NCBI GenBank assembly: GCA_964017145.1
Contig: OZ024848.1
Location: 1,128,501 to 1,192,500 of the forward strand
DNA from: Agrocybe praecox
Taxonomy: Eukaryota > Basidiomycota > Agaricomycetes > Agaricales > Agrocybaceae
Reading direction: 5' to 3'
DNA: 64,000 nt
Part shown: positions 1-12,202 of the stretch, piece by piece
Position numbering within the stretch: the stretch's first letter is position 1
Layout of the letters: each line of letters starts with the position of its first letter
Program-made: the position numbers and the translations under genes
Notes under the pieces: model-generated
Told to the model about the DNA's origin: nothing
The model's database searches: none
What the model saw: the letters and a program-made list of their open reading frames with translations, nothing else

Positions 1-472
1 CCTTTAATTAATTTTACTGAACCTCCACCTCCTCTGAAACCCTCCAAACTCAGTCATACATGTGCACATTGTGGGAAATGTGCCTTAGAGAGAGGGTGAT
101 GTCAGGGTTTCCCCTATTTTCCCCTATTTTTCTTTATTTATTTCGCATTTTTCCCTTTTGTAGATGTGTAGATATCTTATCTGCTTCATATCTTTGATTA
201 CCTCTTGATTATCATTTGATTAGATACTTATCACTTTGATTTCCCATGAGCACAGCCTCATTCATTCTACATCATTCTACATTATTCTTTTACTTTCTTT
301 GTGATGTCATTGCCTTACTCATCATTCCTTTCTATGATGTCATGGAGGAATATTCTAGAATAGCTGTAGGGTATATATACTGGACATGTAGGTAGCTGTA
401 GCCCCAGCTTCAATCTCTTAGGATATCCACTATCATTGGTGTGATCTCTTAGAATCATTGAGTGTCTCTCTA

Positions 473-524
<52 letters not shown>

Positions 525-857
525 TCCTCTTGCTTGTCTTTGTTGGTGGCCTTGTCACACTGATTATAGTGTTGCCCTGACAAAAGGATTGAACAGAAGG
601 GAAAGACATTTTTCAGAGTTGAATGCGTAAGACGATGAACGTTGAGAGGAAGGAGTGATTTGTCTTGGATCGTGGCAATGGTTTCATGACTTTAGCCTAG
701 ACTGAATAGATTTCGGAAGAATTGGTGCCTTAATGTTGCGATAGAGCCGTGATGGGAAATTAAAATGGAGAATATGAAAAAGGAAATATTGAAATTTAAA
801 AATAAACGAATGATCTCTTATGCAATTTCAGGTTCGTTCATGTTCAATCAAATATGA
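1..857. other. left-edge flank without a recognisable gene
   Basis: AT-rich sequence with no coding stretch I can support. It holds a (CT)n microsatellite at about 470-520. Just before the element that starts at 858 there is a pyrimidine-poor but usable acceptor-like AG at about 830, so the last 27 bases may be exon of the gene whose remains continue after 3331. Confidence in that link is low. Confidence 0.4.
470..520. repeat. (CT)n microsatellite
   Basis: About 25 uninterrupted or nearly uninterrupted CT dinucleotides, with C-to-T interruptions at both edges. Simple slippage repeat, no function inferred. Confidence 0.9.
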
Positions 858-3331
858 CAGCCTGTGCCGTCAAATTTCTATATCAACTCCCCTTAGTTGC
901 CCATTTAATGTGATGCATCCACACCAGTAGTTGCCCAATTGCCCAAATTCATGTATCAGGCCGTCTGGCTGGCCTATTGTGACTGTTTGTGACTTATCAC
1001 CTGATAGTCATGTGTTTGTATTTGATGGGATCAAAGTCCTTGCACATGACTTTTTGCTTGCCTCTATTTACATGTTTGGGCTCCACTCATTTGTTTATAT
1101 GGCCTCAAATGCAAACGAATAATAAATAATGATGTTAGCAGGCAGGGGCAGGCAGGATACAAAACAAACAAAGCCTTTGAGTGACATCACATGCAGACAA
1201 CCCAATAAGGCAAGAGGACTTTGGACTTTGAGATTTTGAAACAAAGTCGCTTTTATAGATAATAGCAAGATAGATAGATAATAGTAAAATAGATAGGACT
1301 AAAATAAGATAAAGATAAGATAAGATAAGATAAATGTATATTTAGAAGTTATCTATTTTTAAAACCTTCACAAATTTGCCAAATATGAGTGAATCTATTT
1401 TTAAAATCAACTATTTTTAAATTTGATCTATTTTTAGAACACTCTAAATGTTTTCTGGAGGAACAAATCTATTTTTAGAATATTTCAACAAGACTGGTTT
1501 TGGTGGCTGTGCACCAGATCACATGCATATCACATGCATATCATGTGCTTTTCACATGACTACGGCCCTCTAGCATCAGGAAAAAGCCTTTTGACCTTAT
1601 AGTGACATAGGTAATTGATGAGCCGATGACTTCTTTGAGTGTCTTTCCTGGTCTTTCCTGGTCTTTCAGAGTCTTTATTAGTCTTTCTATGTTTTTTTCA
1701 ATGTTTACATCTTCTATGTGTCTTTGAGTATCTTTTTAGTTCCTCAAAGAGTTCTTGAATTTTATAGCTCATAATATTGCAACATCAGGAAGACCCATTT
1801 TTGTCTTGAGAAGCTTTATGTAATTAGTAGCTTGAGATGCATAGAGACAATTGTAGCCTATGTTAGATCTATTTATATTTGTGAAAAATCTATTTTTAGA
1901 CCACTTTATACTTTACAAATATTTGGTCACAAATGAGCGCCAAACACATTTTTTCATATTTTTAGCATAAATATTTGGCTCTGTACAAATATTTACATTA
2001 TTTATTTTGATTTTAACAGCCACCTTAAAAATCTTTTTGCATTTTGCGCCTGAACAAACAAAGCTTATGTCATAATAAATATTTTCAAACATGCCCTAAT
2101 TTTTCTCTATACAACCATTTTATTTTATTTTGATGTGGCTATGCAAAAGTCACATGTAACTACAAGCCAACCAGCAATAGAGCGTCAAGTGCAAGAGATT
2201 CCAAGACTAGGAAATGTAAACTCCCACCATCATGTGATATTTTCACAGCCACACTATGGACTTAGGACTTGCACCATTTTACATACCTACATAGGTGATG
2301 TCACGCTCACCGCATACAACAGCAGCGAACAGTGTGATGTTGACACGTCACACTGGTTGTTTCTTAACCACCACCATCCGCTGCCGCTGTTTACTACTAC
2401 CACCACTGTTCCCCACCGTGTCCCATCATTACCGCACTGCAATGACATCATGAACAATGACAACGAGCACCACACAACCCAAACACCACCATGACGCAAC
2501 TCAGCACAACTGCTGCCACTGCCGCTGATGGATGCCAGCGCACAAGCAGGGACACATGGGTCAGGGTAAGAACGTGACGTGGCACAGTGGAGAATGGTTA
2601 TAGAAGGACAGTGAAGGAGGTAGAACACAGAGCAACAGGTGCTATGAGGTAAGTACCCCATCTATGCCATCTTGTCACTTACCGCTACTGTCCACAGATA
2701 ACTATGGCATTCTGAGAGGCCCACTATCCCCTTTTCTCCCTGCCCTCTCTTCTTCCCTCTCCTCTTTCTCTGCTCTCTTTTTTTGTCCTCTCCCTTGCAC
2801 ATCCTCTTCCCCCTCTCCTCTGTTCCCCTTTTCTCTACCCTCTTCCTCCTCCATCTCCCCTTCTTCTCTCTTTTATGTTAGCTTTAATAAGTATATAAAC
2901 ACATGTATTACTTTAATTTCAATAAACTGGTTTTGATGATTCTAATGGATTCAGTGAGGATTCTAAGGAGATTATAGAGTTTTTTTAGAGTCTTTGAATT
3001 AGCTTTAGTAGTCCTTCAGTTGTCTTTCAGGGTCTTTGTAGCATCTTTCTGATATCTTTAGTAGTCTTTGAATAATCTTTAAAGCGCTTTCATGGATTTG
3101 TACCCAGAGCACCTTGCTTTCAAAGGTCTTTAACTGTCTTTTGATCTTTTGCATCTTTTGCATCTTTAAAGATCCTGAAAGACCTTGAAGGACAAAGTCA
3201 ATTTTCCTGATGAGTCACCCTCAGTCACCCTGATACATCAATTTAGGCAATTGGGCAACTACTGGTGTGGACGCATCACCTTAAATGGGTAACTATGAAC
3301 AACTCATACATGAATCTGCCAGCATGTAGTG
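858..3331. mobile_element. family A inverted-repeat element, 2.47 kb, with a nested insertion
   Basis: The ends are inverted repeats: the left end reads CAGCCTGTGCCGTCAAATT and the right end, reverse complemented, CACTACATGCTGGCAGATT. Both lead into the shared subterminal block with GATGCATCC and a TTGCCCA-type motif. A 7-base target duplication AATATGA flanks it (851-857 and 3332-3338). The outer parts match the 0.8 kb elements at 11120, 14639 and 56095: the same GTTCTAAAAATAGAT-type repeats (reversed here, 1360-1480) and the block ending in an AAAAAGTCATGTG-like motif. The extra length comes from a second element inserted at 1574-3212. No transposase is encoded. It cuts the 5' side of the gene remnant at 3374. 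Confidence 0.85.
1574..3212. mobile_element. nested inverted-repeat element with AGTCTTT subterminal repeats
   Basis: Inside the previous element the sequence is interrupted by a segment whose ends are the inverted repeat CATCAGGAAAA. The two bases AG repeat on either side (1572-1573 and 3213-3214), a possible 2-base target duplication. Both subterminal zones (about 1630-1740 and 2960-3180) are crowded with GTCTTT, often AGTCTTT, typical of binding-site arrays in non-autonomous elements. The middle (about 1850-2140) resembles the interior of the family B elements at 23915 and 29402. The pyrimidine-rich open frame at 2664-2936 is low complexity and is not called as a gene. Confidence 0.65.
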
Positions 3332-3373
3332 AATATGACACATGACACTGTCCTTCCAAACACTTTCCAATGA

Positions 3374-4351
3374 ACGCAACCAACATGTGCTACGATATGG
3401 CAGGAGCAGGTTAGAGACAGAAAAAGCTACAGGATGAAAAAAGCTTACACACCATGTTTTGACATAGCAAAACGGGTCCAGGAACTTTCGAAAGACCGGT
3501 ACGTCAGCAAACACAGTGCGACACAAATGTCTCGTATGTGCTCCATGGCAGACGACTATGAAGTTGCGGAAATCGACAGAACCAAGTGTCTCATTCACAA
3601 GAAAGTAAACGAAAGGGAGGGGCCCGAGGAAGTCATTGTGATGCTTCAGGGGGTCATTTGCAGGAAAGACCTCCCCCCGTTTACTGAGAAACTAGGGTGC
3701 GTACAATTAACATCAACATCAAAGCTATTTACTAAATATAGCTTACTTACCTGTCCAGAAAAAATTCACAAAATGCACGGTTCCTCCGACAAAGCATCAC
3801 AATTACCGGACTTGACTCGAAGATATTCGACAAGACGGTCAAAGCAGTTGCCAAAATTCATGCAATACTCGGGCATTTCGTGGGAATGGACAAAGTAGAC
3901 ATGTGCAGCATCATCACCACGTACGATAACATGGCAGCATTGGAGGCAGCCAATCATTACTTTACCCCACGAAACCGTGAAGCAAAGGACGGGATTGACA
4001 TCCCTCTGTCGGCAACAATTGACCCATTTGGATATCTTTCTCGTGCAAAAGGGTCTTCCTTGTACCGTGGCAAGGATAACCAAGTTGCATACTACATTCG
4101 AGAGGGCCAGAACGACTATGAATATAAGTAAGTATCATCCAGATTCTTACTTAAATCAATCTAATACTTACCTGAACCTAATTTCCACACAAAGATACCC
4201 TATTGCATCACCTGTTATCTTCAATATAGGCGACATTGTGGAACTTCAAGTTTCGTTTGCCATGGTTCCGTTGAAGGAAGGAAGATTTAAAAGTTTGATG
4301 ACGCTCAGATGGATTACGTCAATCGATGGCTCTTTTACCCAGGTACGTTGC
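3374..4351 (+). pseudogene. fragment of a lineage-specific basidiomycete gene, 5' and 3' truncated
   Basis: Three exons fit together in one frame: about 3374-3701, 3756-4129 and about 4196-4351, with GT-AG introns of 54 and about 66 bases. The third ends at a GTACGT donor with no recognisable next exon. The middle part contains DNMAALEAANHYFTPRNREA and a later DNQVAYYI segment; the last exon has IGDIVELQVSFAMVPLKEG. I recognise the general pattern (an IGDIVE..QVSF segment) from uncharacterised proteins repeated in mushroom genomes, but no function is known. The frame is closed upstream by a TGA at 3371, only 40 bases from the inverted-repeat element that ends at 3331, so the start was probably removed by that insertion. 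Confidence 0.5.
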
Positions 4352-4369
4352 CAGACATGACCTGCACAG

Positions 4370-4860
4370 CCATAGCAGTCACTTTCATATATGATACATT
4401 GCATATTGCCCATCACTAACCATATATCCCAAATGGAACCTACCTATCTGGGACTTTCCGTACCATGGCCCATCTAAGCTATATATACATGTACAAACAA
4501 AAACTCATTATTTCGAGTGCAGCACATACATATTTTGTGTTTATGGTGATTCTTGGTGAAAATATGTTTGTTTTCCGTGAAGCAAATGCATATTTGTGCT
4601 CTCTATATATTTTTACACCTGTTCCCTGCATTTCCTCTCCGAAAAACCATCTAAAAAGGATGGATTGACAACATAACTTTTGGATGACATTCCAAAATAA
4701 TCCGAACCACAATTATTTATATCTCACATTCGGTCCGAGCATCTATATATAGATAACACTCAATAGATTATTTATATTCAAAAAAAGCCAACAAAAGATC
4801 CAAAAAAAGAATGCAAAAGGCTGTTAAAAGGAAACAAAAAATGGAGAATTTACGAGCAGC
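4370..4860. other. AT-rich interval, nothing recognised
   Basis: Only short frames without domain signals. No repeat shared with the rest of the window was found by eye. Confidence 0.4.
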
Positions 4861-4864
4861 AGTC

Positions 4865-5209
4865 TTATTCCTCATCAAGGTCTGCAAGTACGTGAGTAAG
4901 GCACTTGTCCTCATCCTCATTCTCTTTGGGGTCGTCGTCCTCGTTGGCATCATCATCCTCTTCATCGTCCTCGGCCTCGGCCCCACCTTCTGTTGGGGCA
5001 CTCGTTGTTCCACTCTCTGCCTCTTCATCATCAGAATTCTGTGCCATTTCATGTATGGGTTTACTCCAAAGCTGGCGGAAATGTTGGGATAGTGACAGCT
5101 GTATCTGGGCCTGTTTGAGTGTCGAAATAATGTAGTAACATTCACAGTTCCTTATTTTGTTTATCAGTAGTCGCGCTGTAACGCATATCACTTCTATCAC
5201 GTGTATCAC
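4865..5209 (-). CDS. possible C-terminal exon of an acidic protein
   Basis: A minus-strand frame with a helical-looking segment (LKQAQIQLSLSQHFRQLW) followed by about 40 residues that are almost all Glu, Asp and Asn, ending at 4865. Acidic tails of this kind occur in many nuclear proteins, and in TE-associated genes of this lineage. No start or upstream exon could be fixed, so it may be a remnant. The GA-rich composition alone could also produce such a frame by chance. Confidence 0.3.
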   Translation of the reverse strand: MIHVIEVICVTARLLINKIRNCECYYIISTLKQAQIQLSLSQHFRQLWSKPIHEMAQNSDDEEAESGTTSAPTEGGAEAEDDEEDDDANEDDDPKENEDEDKCLTHVLADLDEE

Positions 5210-5564
5210 TCAATCCCATATCCCGAATCGTATTCTTTCCCATTCCTCAGTTCGTTCTATACACACTGAGGTATGTCTTAAGTTATTCCATCCATTATAC
5301 CTTACTTATCCCCTCTTTACCATATAGTACTTACTTCGTGCATCATAGGTAAAGTTACTAATACTATATCAGTTCGTTCTATACACACTGAGTACTTACT
5401 TCGTGCATCATAGATTCTGACAGGTTATGGAGGGCAAGGCACAATATCAAACAAGAGAATCATGGACCCGACGGTACACGTGTGTCACCGCGTACATTAT
5501 GTATTAATCCATGCTGTACATAGATAGTATAGACAAGAAAGCAATATATTCACATTCAATACAT

Positions 5565-6040
5565 CAATATTGGTGGGGAAGCCACACAACCACGCTACCT
5601 GGGAGGGTTATCGTGTAGCCACACAACCACGCTGCATAAGAGCTTCGTTGTGCGGCCATACAACGACGACCAATAGGAGCGTCTTTGGGCAGGCGCACGA
5701 CCACAAGGCGTCGTTGTGCAGGTGCACGACCGCGCTCAACTAGGCTGCGGTTGTATACCCACATGACCACGCTGGGTAGGAGCGTCGTTGTGCAGCAGCC
5801 ACACAACCACGTTGTATATAAGGGTCGTTGTGCAGGCGCACGACTGTGCTCAATTAGGCTGCGGTTGTGCATCCACACGACCACGCTTCATAGGAGCGTC
5901 GTTGTGCAGGCGCACGGCCGTGCTCAGTTGGGCTGCGGTTGTGTACCCACACGACCACGCTGGGTAGGAGTGTCGTTGTGCAGGCGCACGACCCTGCTCA
6001 ATTGGGCCACGGTCGTGTAGCCACACGACAACGCTGATAT
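5565..6040. repeat. array 1 of GTTGTG/CACAAC hairpins
   Basis: About 13 alternating half-palindromes in 475 bases. Each has a GTTGTG or GTCGTG arm and a CACAAC or CACGAC arm around a 6-7 base spacer. Between them run second palindromes of the type CACGCT-N7-AGCGTGG. The unit is about 40 bases. Both strands give spurious open frames across it, which are not genes. The same unit returns at 7250-7750 and 11926-12045. Confidence 0.8.
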
Positions 6041-6147
6041 ATATTACATATATAGAAATATATTTAAATGTTTTTTTTTCGGCAGCAAGAAAACATAATA
6101 TATTACAAATTATAGATCAAAAAAACATAGCAAAAATCACCGGCTGA

Positions 6148-6615
6148 TCAGGGTATATACACCTCTAAAATATATTCGGGGTCCAATGTAAGGTCGGACA
6201 GCTTGTGGTTCAATCGTTTCACCAGCTTTTTCTCCTTCGATGCATCCCAAAAATCAGCCCTTCTCGTGTGGTAGATATGAACGCCACCAGCGTAATTTCC
6301 ACTGGCGAAATAGAATCTCGCTGTTGCGTGTGGCGGCAATTGTTCTTTTCCTGCAGGCTGCGGAGATCTGTGAAAATCATTGCTAAAAATATCACAAATA
6401 AAGATGTGTGACAAATGGAAAGATAATTAAAGAACTCACAAAATTACCAGCATTCCTCCGTTCACCTGCTCTCCTGGCACGCTCCCAGCGATATTATCGA
6501 CTACCTGCGTCATCCCTTCCCTCGCTAATGGCACCAGATACGCTCTTTTGGCTGGTATTCTAGGTCCTGAGCAGTTGAACTTGATATATACGATCGCGCC
6601 AACATTTACAGCCAT
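6148..6615 (-). CDS. two-exon gene, 136-residue protein of unknown function
   Basis: Starts at ATG 6615, after an AT-rich leader. Exon 1 runs 6615-6440, donor GTGAGT, and exon 2 runs 6382-6148 after acceptor TTTAG. A second acceptor 15 bases further in also keeps frame and would shorten the protein by 5 residues. The protein begins MAVNVGAIVYIKFNCSGPR and contains HATARFYFASGNYAGGVHIY, a Lys-rich stretch and the end EVYIP. No signal peptide, membrane segment or family recognised. It sits between the two hairpin arrays. No stop or frameshift is seen, so it may be intact. Confidence 0.55.
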
Positions 6616-7249
6616 TTTGGTGTGTGGGAGTGGTGTGTTGTTGTGTTATCAGCTCTGTATGGGATTAAATATCACTTTAGAGCAAAAAGAACGAAAGGAA
6701 ACCACTTACAGGGTGTTGAGATCATATATAGATGGTGTAACTGATAAGAAATGTGAAGTGAGGCGCTTACAAACGCCCTTCTTTGAGCGCAAGAAACTGC
6801 TTACATCGTCAATATATTACATATATGTTTTGGCAGAAGAACATAGTATGTACATGTTTTACTAGGCTTATATATGTAGTATCAAAGGAGAGCTATAACA
6901 TATGAGTTAAAATTTGAATATCAGGGCCCATTGCTGGCCTAGAAACTCTCACTGTCTCCCAGAACATGCACGACATGAGGGTTTGGGATATGTTATATTA
7001 AATATTAATTCCAAACCCGGGGATGGAATTAGCACAGAACGAACGCTTGAACGCCTGTAGTAGCACTTAAATAGTTGCGCGTAATAAATATCTGGCTAGG
7101 GGTGTGAGGGGGAAACACGAGAAATGTGTAGGCGCTCGTGTGCAAACATAAAATATGTCGCGCTTCAAAAATAGAATATCGTCCAAATGTGGCCAAATCA
7201 GGTGACTGATTAGGGGCGTCCGGATACGGCCAGACGTGTGTCCAAAAAT

Positions 7250-7750
7250 ACACCGCGCGCACAACCGCGCTCGCGTGTGAGACCGTTATGTATGTGCACA
7301 ACCGCGCACGCATATTGGTTGATTGTGCATATACACAACTGCACTCACATGTGGGATCGTTGTGAATATACACAATGATTGTACATGGGCGATGGTTGTG
7401 CATATACACGATCACGCGTGGTGTAGGATCGTTGTGTATGTGCACAACAGTGCGCGCATGTAGAATCATTGTGTATATGCACAACCGCGCTCACATATAG
7501 AATCGTTGTGAATATACACAACCTTCGTATATGGGCGATGGTTGTGCACATACACAACCGCGCTCAGATGTACGATGATCGTGCGTCTACACAACCGCGC
7601 TTGCATATGTGATGGTTGTGCATCTACACCACCACACTAAAATGTTGGACGGTTGTTCATATACACAATCACACGTCGTGCGGGGTCGCTGTGTATATGC
7701 ACAACCACGCTCGCATGTGGGATGATAGCGTGGTTGTGTACATTCCCAAC
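7250..7750. repeat. array 2 of GTTGTG/CACAAC hairpins
   Basis: At least 11 copies of a unit of about 37 bases built on GTTGTG-N6-CACAAC, where N6 is a variant of CATATA or TATATG, linked by CGCGCTCGCATGTGGGATC-like spacers. The last unit is a larger palindrome, with arms CACAACCACGCT and AGCGTGGTTGTG around 15 bases at about 7700-7740. The spurious translations are rich in VVHIHN and VYAQ repeats. Not a CRISPR: the repeat is itself inverted and the spacers are related to each other. Confidence 0.8.
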
Positions 7751-7837
7751 GAGCTCAGATCTCTAGAACATACAGATTTTATTCAGCATTTGAATATGAT
7801 CAAAATACCTTGTCTTTGACTTCTTACCATACACTGC

Positions 7838-10800
7838 ATGCCTGACCCTCGCATTGATCTTTGTCGTGCGTTTCTACCCCCTGAGCATCGCATTAATCTT
7901 CGTGCGTTTCTGCCCCCTCCTGCCCAAACCAAGAGAATATCCCTAGAGATACATGGAAACCGAAGCAAGCCTTTCCGCAAAATTCTCACTCCAAAGAGGC
8001 GGGAACGCGGTCCCAACAAAAGTAAAGGACGTCAGCCGCGAAAATACCTGGGACATTTGAATCGTGATGCAGGCATACTCTCCGCATCCACCTCTGACAT
8101 GCCATGTGCCGACATTGGCGAAGGTCTTGATGACTATCCACCCGTCTCAAACGACGATAAAATGCCCTCGGAGCAGGAAAATACAGGGCCTGATCACGAA
8201 AATCCCCAATCTCCTCCCAGTAAGTGTCAAGCATCGCTTCTCGTATTCTTGTTAATTGACGGATATTTCAAAAAAATATAGATACCAGTATCGATATCAC
8301 ATACGAGAGTCCTTACCGCCATTTTGTGGAGTCTGTTTTCTCTGAGGAATGCGCATTCTATCAGCTATCTCAGTGTCTATTCATTGTACATGGGTGGAAC
8401 AGCTTAACAGCCAGGAGCTCGGTGAGTCATGACAAATAACTGACTCTCTATCTAACCACCTATATCCAGGGTAAATGGTATCATCTCCAAAGAAACCAGA
8501 TAGGTGGGACAACAATCATCGTATGCATGTGTCCGCAAGGCCGCAACAACAACACATGCTTCCATGTTCAGTTTTTACATGACTATGGGGTCGAATGCTT
8601 CCCCAATGATACGGCTGAAATAGCAGGTGCGAATAATAGGTCATATACATGCGTGTATTCCCTGCTTAATGAGTGGTATATATCAGCGACAGACGATCAA
8701 ACATTTCTTGTAACCAGGATCCAAGAAATGGAGGAGGGAATATATTCCAATCTCTTTTCGGTACCTGCCCCTCGACTACCTACAATAAAAAATCGAGCAA
8801 CCGTAGAATTTACGGGCAACAATGAAGGGATCGGCACCTGGGCGTGTTCCAAGGACCCAAATACAGAACGCTGCACTCACATAAACTTAGCCCAGCACTC
8901 GCTACAGCAACATGTTCAGGGAAACATTGATGCACGAGACGCAAACGCTACGGGCTTGGAGGCCGACTATAGTGGTAATATGACATTAATTCACTCATGC
9001 ATAATCATAATTAATTGCGCATTCTTTAGAACCACAGTGCATTCGCAAGGGCAGTGTGGATGCCAATGAATCCATATCATATCGCCGCATTCCTCCTCCA
9101 ATCTGGGCACGAATCTCCACTGATCCCACTCCACCTCAAATTGACCATATTTCGGATACAACGCGGACTATTGCGCTTGAATGCGACATTTCCTCATGCT
9201 CCTGTAGAAAGGACCAGGACAGAACACGATGGTCACCATTTATACCTTCCTTGATAAAGGAATGTATCGTATATGGACTCCTGGGAGCCTTCAAAACAAC
9301 CATCGAGATCCAGAAGTGTCCTACGTGCAAATTTGGATATATCGGTCCTGATGGCAGAGATCTTGGGTTGTTTAACTGGAACAACAGAGTTTTGTTTACG
9401 CACCCTTTGTTGGACGAGTACACCAGTGCTTTTACGTCTTCAGAGACTCCATTTGTAGCCTGGGTCTCAGTTCTTTCAAGAAGGTACGAGTCGTCTGACA
9501 CAGATGGAATTCCCTTTGCCAGCGAGAAGACATTTCGCGCGGCATGGTTCTCCTATTGTTGACTCCTGCAATTGGACGGCGAGATGACATGCAAAAAATG
9601 TGGGCCCAGTCCGACTGCCATTATTTTTGATGGTGTATCTTTAGTGTTTAATCGAAAGAACGTCCTGGATTCCTTGTACCCTCCAACCATAATCCATGCC
9701 GATTCTCCTTCTCGCCAGGATGTCACTCAAGCAAAACATCTGCAGTGTATCCAAGACTCAATTACAGGCGCCAAAATGCATTCATTCAGAAGCAAAAGAA
9801 GATCCTGGAGCGAATCAAGCTTATTCCTGAAACGGTCGAGTCTCTCCGATGCATCAACAATGACTTGTGCGCGCTCTTCGACCGATTCTTTGGCATTCAA
9901 GCGGTTGAAAATGGAGTTATTCCTCCACCTGTATACGGGAAACTTTTTATTCAGGTAATTATATATTTACTACTCTAATTTTATGTCGATTTTTGCGTGC
10001 TCACTATTTCCAGATCAGCGCAGAAGAATCCATAGCTCAAATGATAACATACCCTGCAGCTATTAGGTTGCTTCAGTTCATGCGCACGCCTTCTACGACT
10101 TCTGCATCACGTCTGTTTCGCATTCCAGCCTTATACAATGTCGTACAGCATGAGATGTCCTTGCAAGGCAAGCTACTAGCGAGCACATTTGGTGTATGCA
10201 AGTGGCTATATCTTCGGTATGAAACCACTCGTCGGACTTTAATCAATCACCAAACAGACCTCCCCAATCCTACCATCGGCCAGACATCCGTGGGGTGGCA
10301 AAAAGTGAGTTATAGTTATAACGCTTGAAAAAATTACTTGGGATTATATTTATGTTGAATATTATAGACAGGATGCATGTACGGTATGCCTCAGATTCGC
10401 CATCGCCCAGCATACCCTCATTTAAAGGAAGACACTGAAATAGACAAAGGGAAAGAAACAAAGAATGGATGCCGCAAGTTCTACTCGCGATACAGTCCAA
10501 AGAAACTTACCGGAGGGATTATGGTTGCGTGGTGTACGCATAGCGTCAGCTATGGATTTCACTGTATCCCGATTATTGAAGGCAGAAACGATGTGTTCTC
10601 GGCAATTTATACCCGGTGGCCGAAGGCTCCCAAGGTTATTGTGTACAATTTCGCCTGTGCGCTTCAACCGTACTGCATGCTTCGGGAACCCCAGTTCTTC
10701 CAGGATACCCTTTTTGCAATCGACGCATTCCATGCCCCAGATCATACCAAGTGTTGTCTGTCATCGTTTCTGACTACATATTGCAAAACCGATCCAAGGC

Positions 10801-10972
10801 TTCTCTGATTAAATTCAAGTGCCGCTGAATGCGGCAATGGCGGCATAGCTAGAATCAGGAAATCAGTCAGTTATATGGGGCAGGAAAGAGCGATCATATA
10901 TACCATGGTGTTCTTAGCAATCTGGAACCGCCTTCGCCTTCGAAAAATGGAGAAGGAAGCTATCAAGGTAAA
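7838..10972 (+). pseudogene. KDZ-family transposase with CxC5/CxC6-type cysteine clusters, inactivated
   Basis: A multi-exon gene can be followed through exons starting at 7838, 8282, about 8468, 9031, about 10014 and 10371, with introns such as 8220-8281. Landmarks are CPTCKFGYIGPDGRDLGLFN, then CKKCGPSPTAIIFDGVSL, then GGIMVAWCTHSVSYGFHC and FFQDTLFAIDAFHAPDHTKC. These are hallmarks of the KDZ-like proteins with CxC5/CxC6 cysteine clusters in Agaricomycetes. Of the presumed catalytic acids, the first Asp (9629-9631) and the Glu (10826-10828, in SSAAECGNGG) are present. The second, in the motif usually read as YDFAC, is Asn here (10647-10649). In-frame TGA codons lie at 9560-9562 and 10806-10808, and the frame shifts by one near 9750. 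The 3' end after about 10972 is not recognisable. Broken transposase or transposase-derived gene. Confidence 0.8.
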
Positions 10973-11119
10973 TTCAATGTTTTAAATAAGTAGAGTTAGC
11001 CTAGGTTTACATACATATATATATGCACACACGCTGATTATATATATATGGCCTTATACATTCACGTATAGAAGCCCTACAAACTTTCCATATTCCGATG
11101 ACAGTGTTGTATAATTGCA

Positions 11120-11918
11120 CACCTGTTACTGGCAGATGTATGCATGACCCAACCTAAGTTGCCCCACATAAAGTATGCATCCACAGGGGCAACTGCCCAA
11201 CTGCCCAAAGTGATGCATCAGGGTGACCAACAGTGACTAGAGAGGCGTAGTCATGTGAAAGTCATGTGATCTGATGCATAGCCACAGCATAGTCATGTGA
11301 TCTAGTGCACAGCCACCAAAGTTATTTTCGTTAAAAATTTCTAAAAATAGATTTTCATAAACCATGTAAATATGTAATAAGTTCTAAAAATAGATAAGGT
11401 CTAAAAATAACTCCATCGTATTTGGCAAATTCGTAATTGTTCTAAAAATAGACGAAAACTAAAAATAGATGTGTTCTAAAAATATATTTGATCTTATTTG
11501 GTCATGTATTAGTCCTGTCTATTATGGTATCAAGAGGACTTTATCGCAAAATCTCAAAGTCCAAAGTCCTCTTGCCTTATTAGGTTGTTTGGATGTGATG
11601 TCACTCAAAGGCTTTGTTTGTTTTGTAGCAGGCCTGCTCCTGCCTGCTGACATTATTATTTATTATTTGTTTGTATTTGAGGCCATATAAACATATGAAT
11701 GGAGCCCAAACATGTAAATAGAGGCAAGCAAAAAGTCATGTGTATTGATTTTGATCCCATCAATATCAAACACATGACTATAGTCACAAATGGTCACAAT
11801 AGGCCAGCCAGAGGGCTTGATGCATCACTTTGGGCAGTTGGGCAGTTGCCTCTGTGGATGCATACTTTATGTGAGGCAACTATGCATCACTCATACATAA
11901 ATTTGACAGCACTGGCTG
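11120..11918. mobile_element. family A inverted-repeat element, 799 bp
   Basis: Ends CACCTGTTACTGGCAGAT and (reverse complement of the right end) CAGCCAGTGCTGTCAAAT are inverted repeats. They continue inward with a longer, nearly perfect pair, TATGCATCCACAG plus the GGGCAGTTGGGCAGTTG stretch (about 11157-11225 and 11812-11885). The 7-base target duplication is AATTGCA (11113-11119, 11919-11925). Non-coding. Contains six or more copies of the TTCTAAAAATAGA motif at 11337-11490 and the block shared by families A and B. Inserted into the GTTGTG hairpin repeat at 11926. Confidence 0.9.
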
Positions 11919-11925
11919 AATTGCA

Positions 11926-12045
11926 CAACGCCCTTCGCAGTACGGACGGTTGTGTGTGTACACAACCTGATGGCAGTGTTGTGTAATTGCACAACGCCCT
12001 TACCAGTACGGACAGTTGTGCATATACACGACAAGTCCACTTCAG
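11926..12045. repeat. array 3 of GTTGTG/CACAAC hairpins, short
   Basis: Three hairpins of the same type as those at 5565 and 7250, with loops TGTGTA, TAATTG and CATATA, separated by a duplicated CAGTACGGAC spacer. The array was split by the element at 11120-11918: the left half, with GTTGTATAATTGCAC, lies at 11105-11119. Confidence 0.7.
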
Positions 12046-12202
12046 CGTTTGCCGATGACGATGGTTGGGTAGACCCACAACTTGGAATCAGGGACAAGTG
12101 CTGTATGCCACCGTGTTACCCGGAAATCCTGTCGTACTGTCACTAAGGGTTCCCACTTCCGTCTCTTCCCCTCTTCCCATCGCATTCATCCTCTTCATAT
12201 CC

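Noticed and set aside
2664..2936. Secreted Ser/Pro-rich protein
   Set aside because: Low-complexity pyrimidine tract within a nested element; no conserved residues.
7250..7750. CRISPR-like spaced repeats
   Set aside because: Repeats are inverted and the spacers are related to each other; the genes around are eukaryotic with introns.
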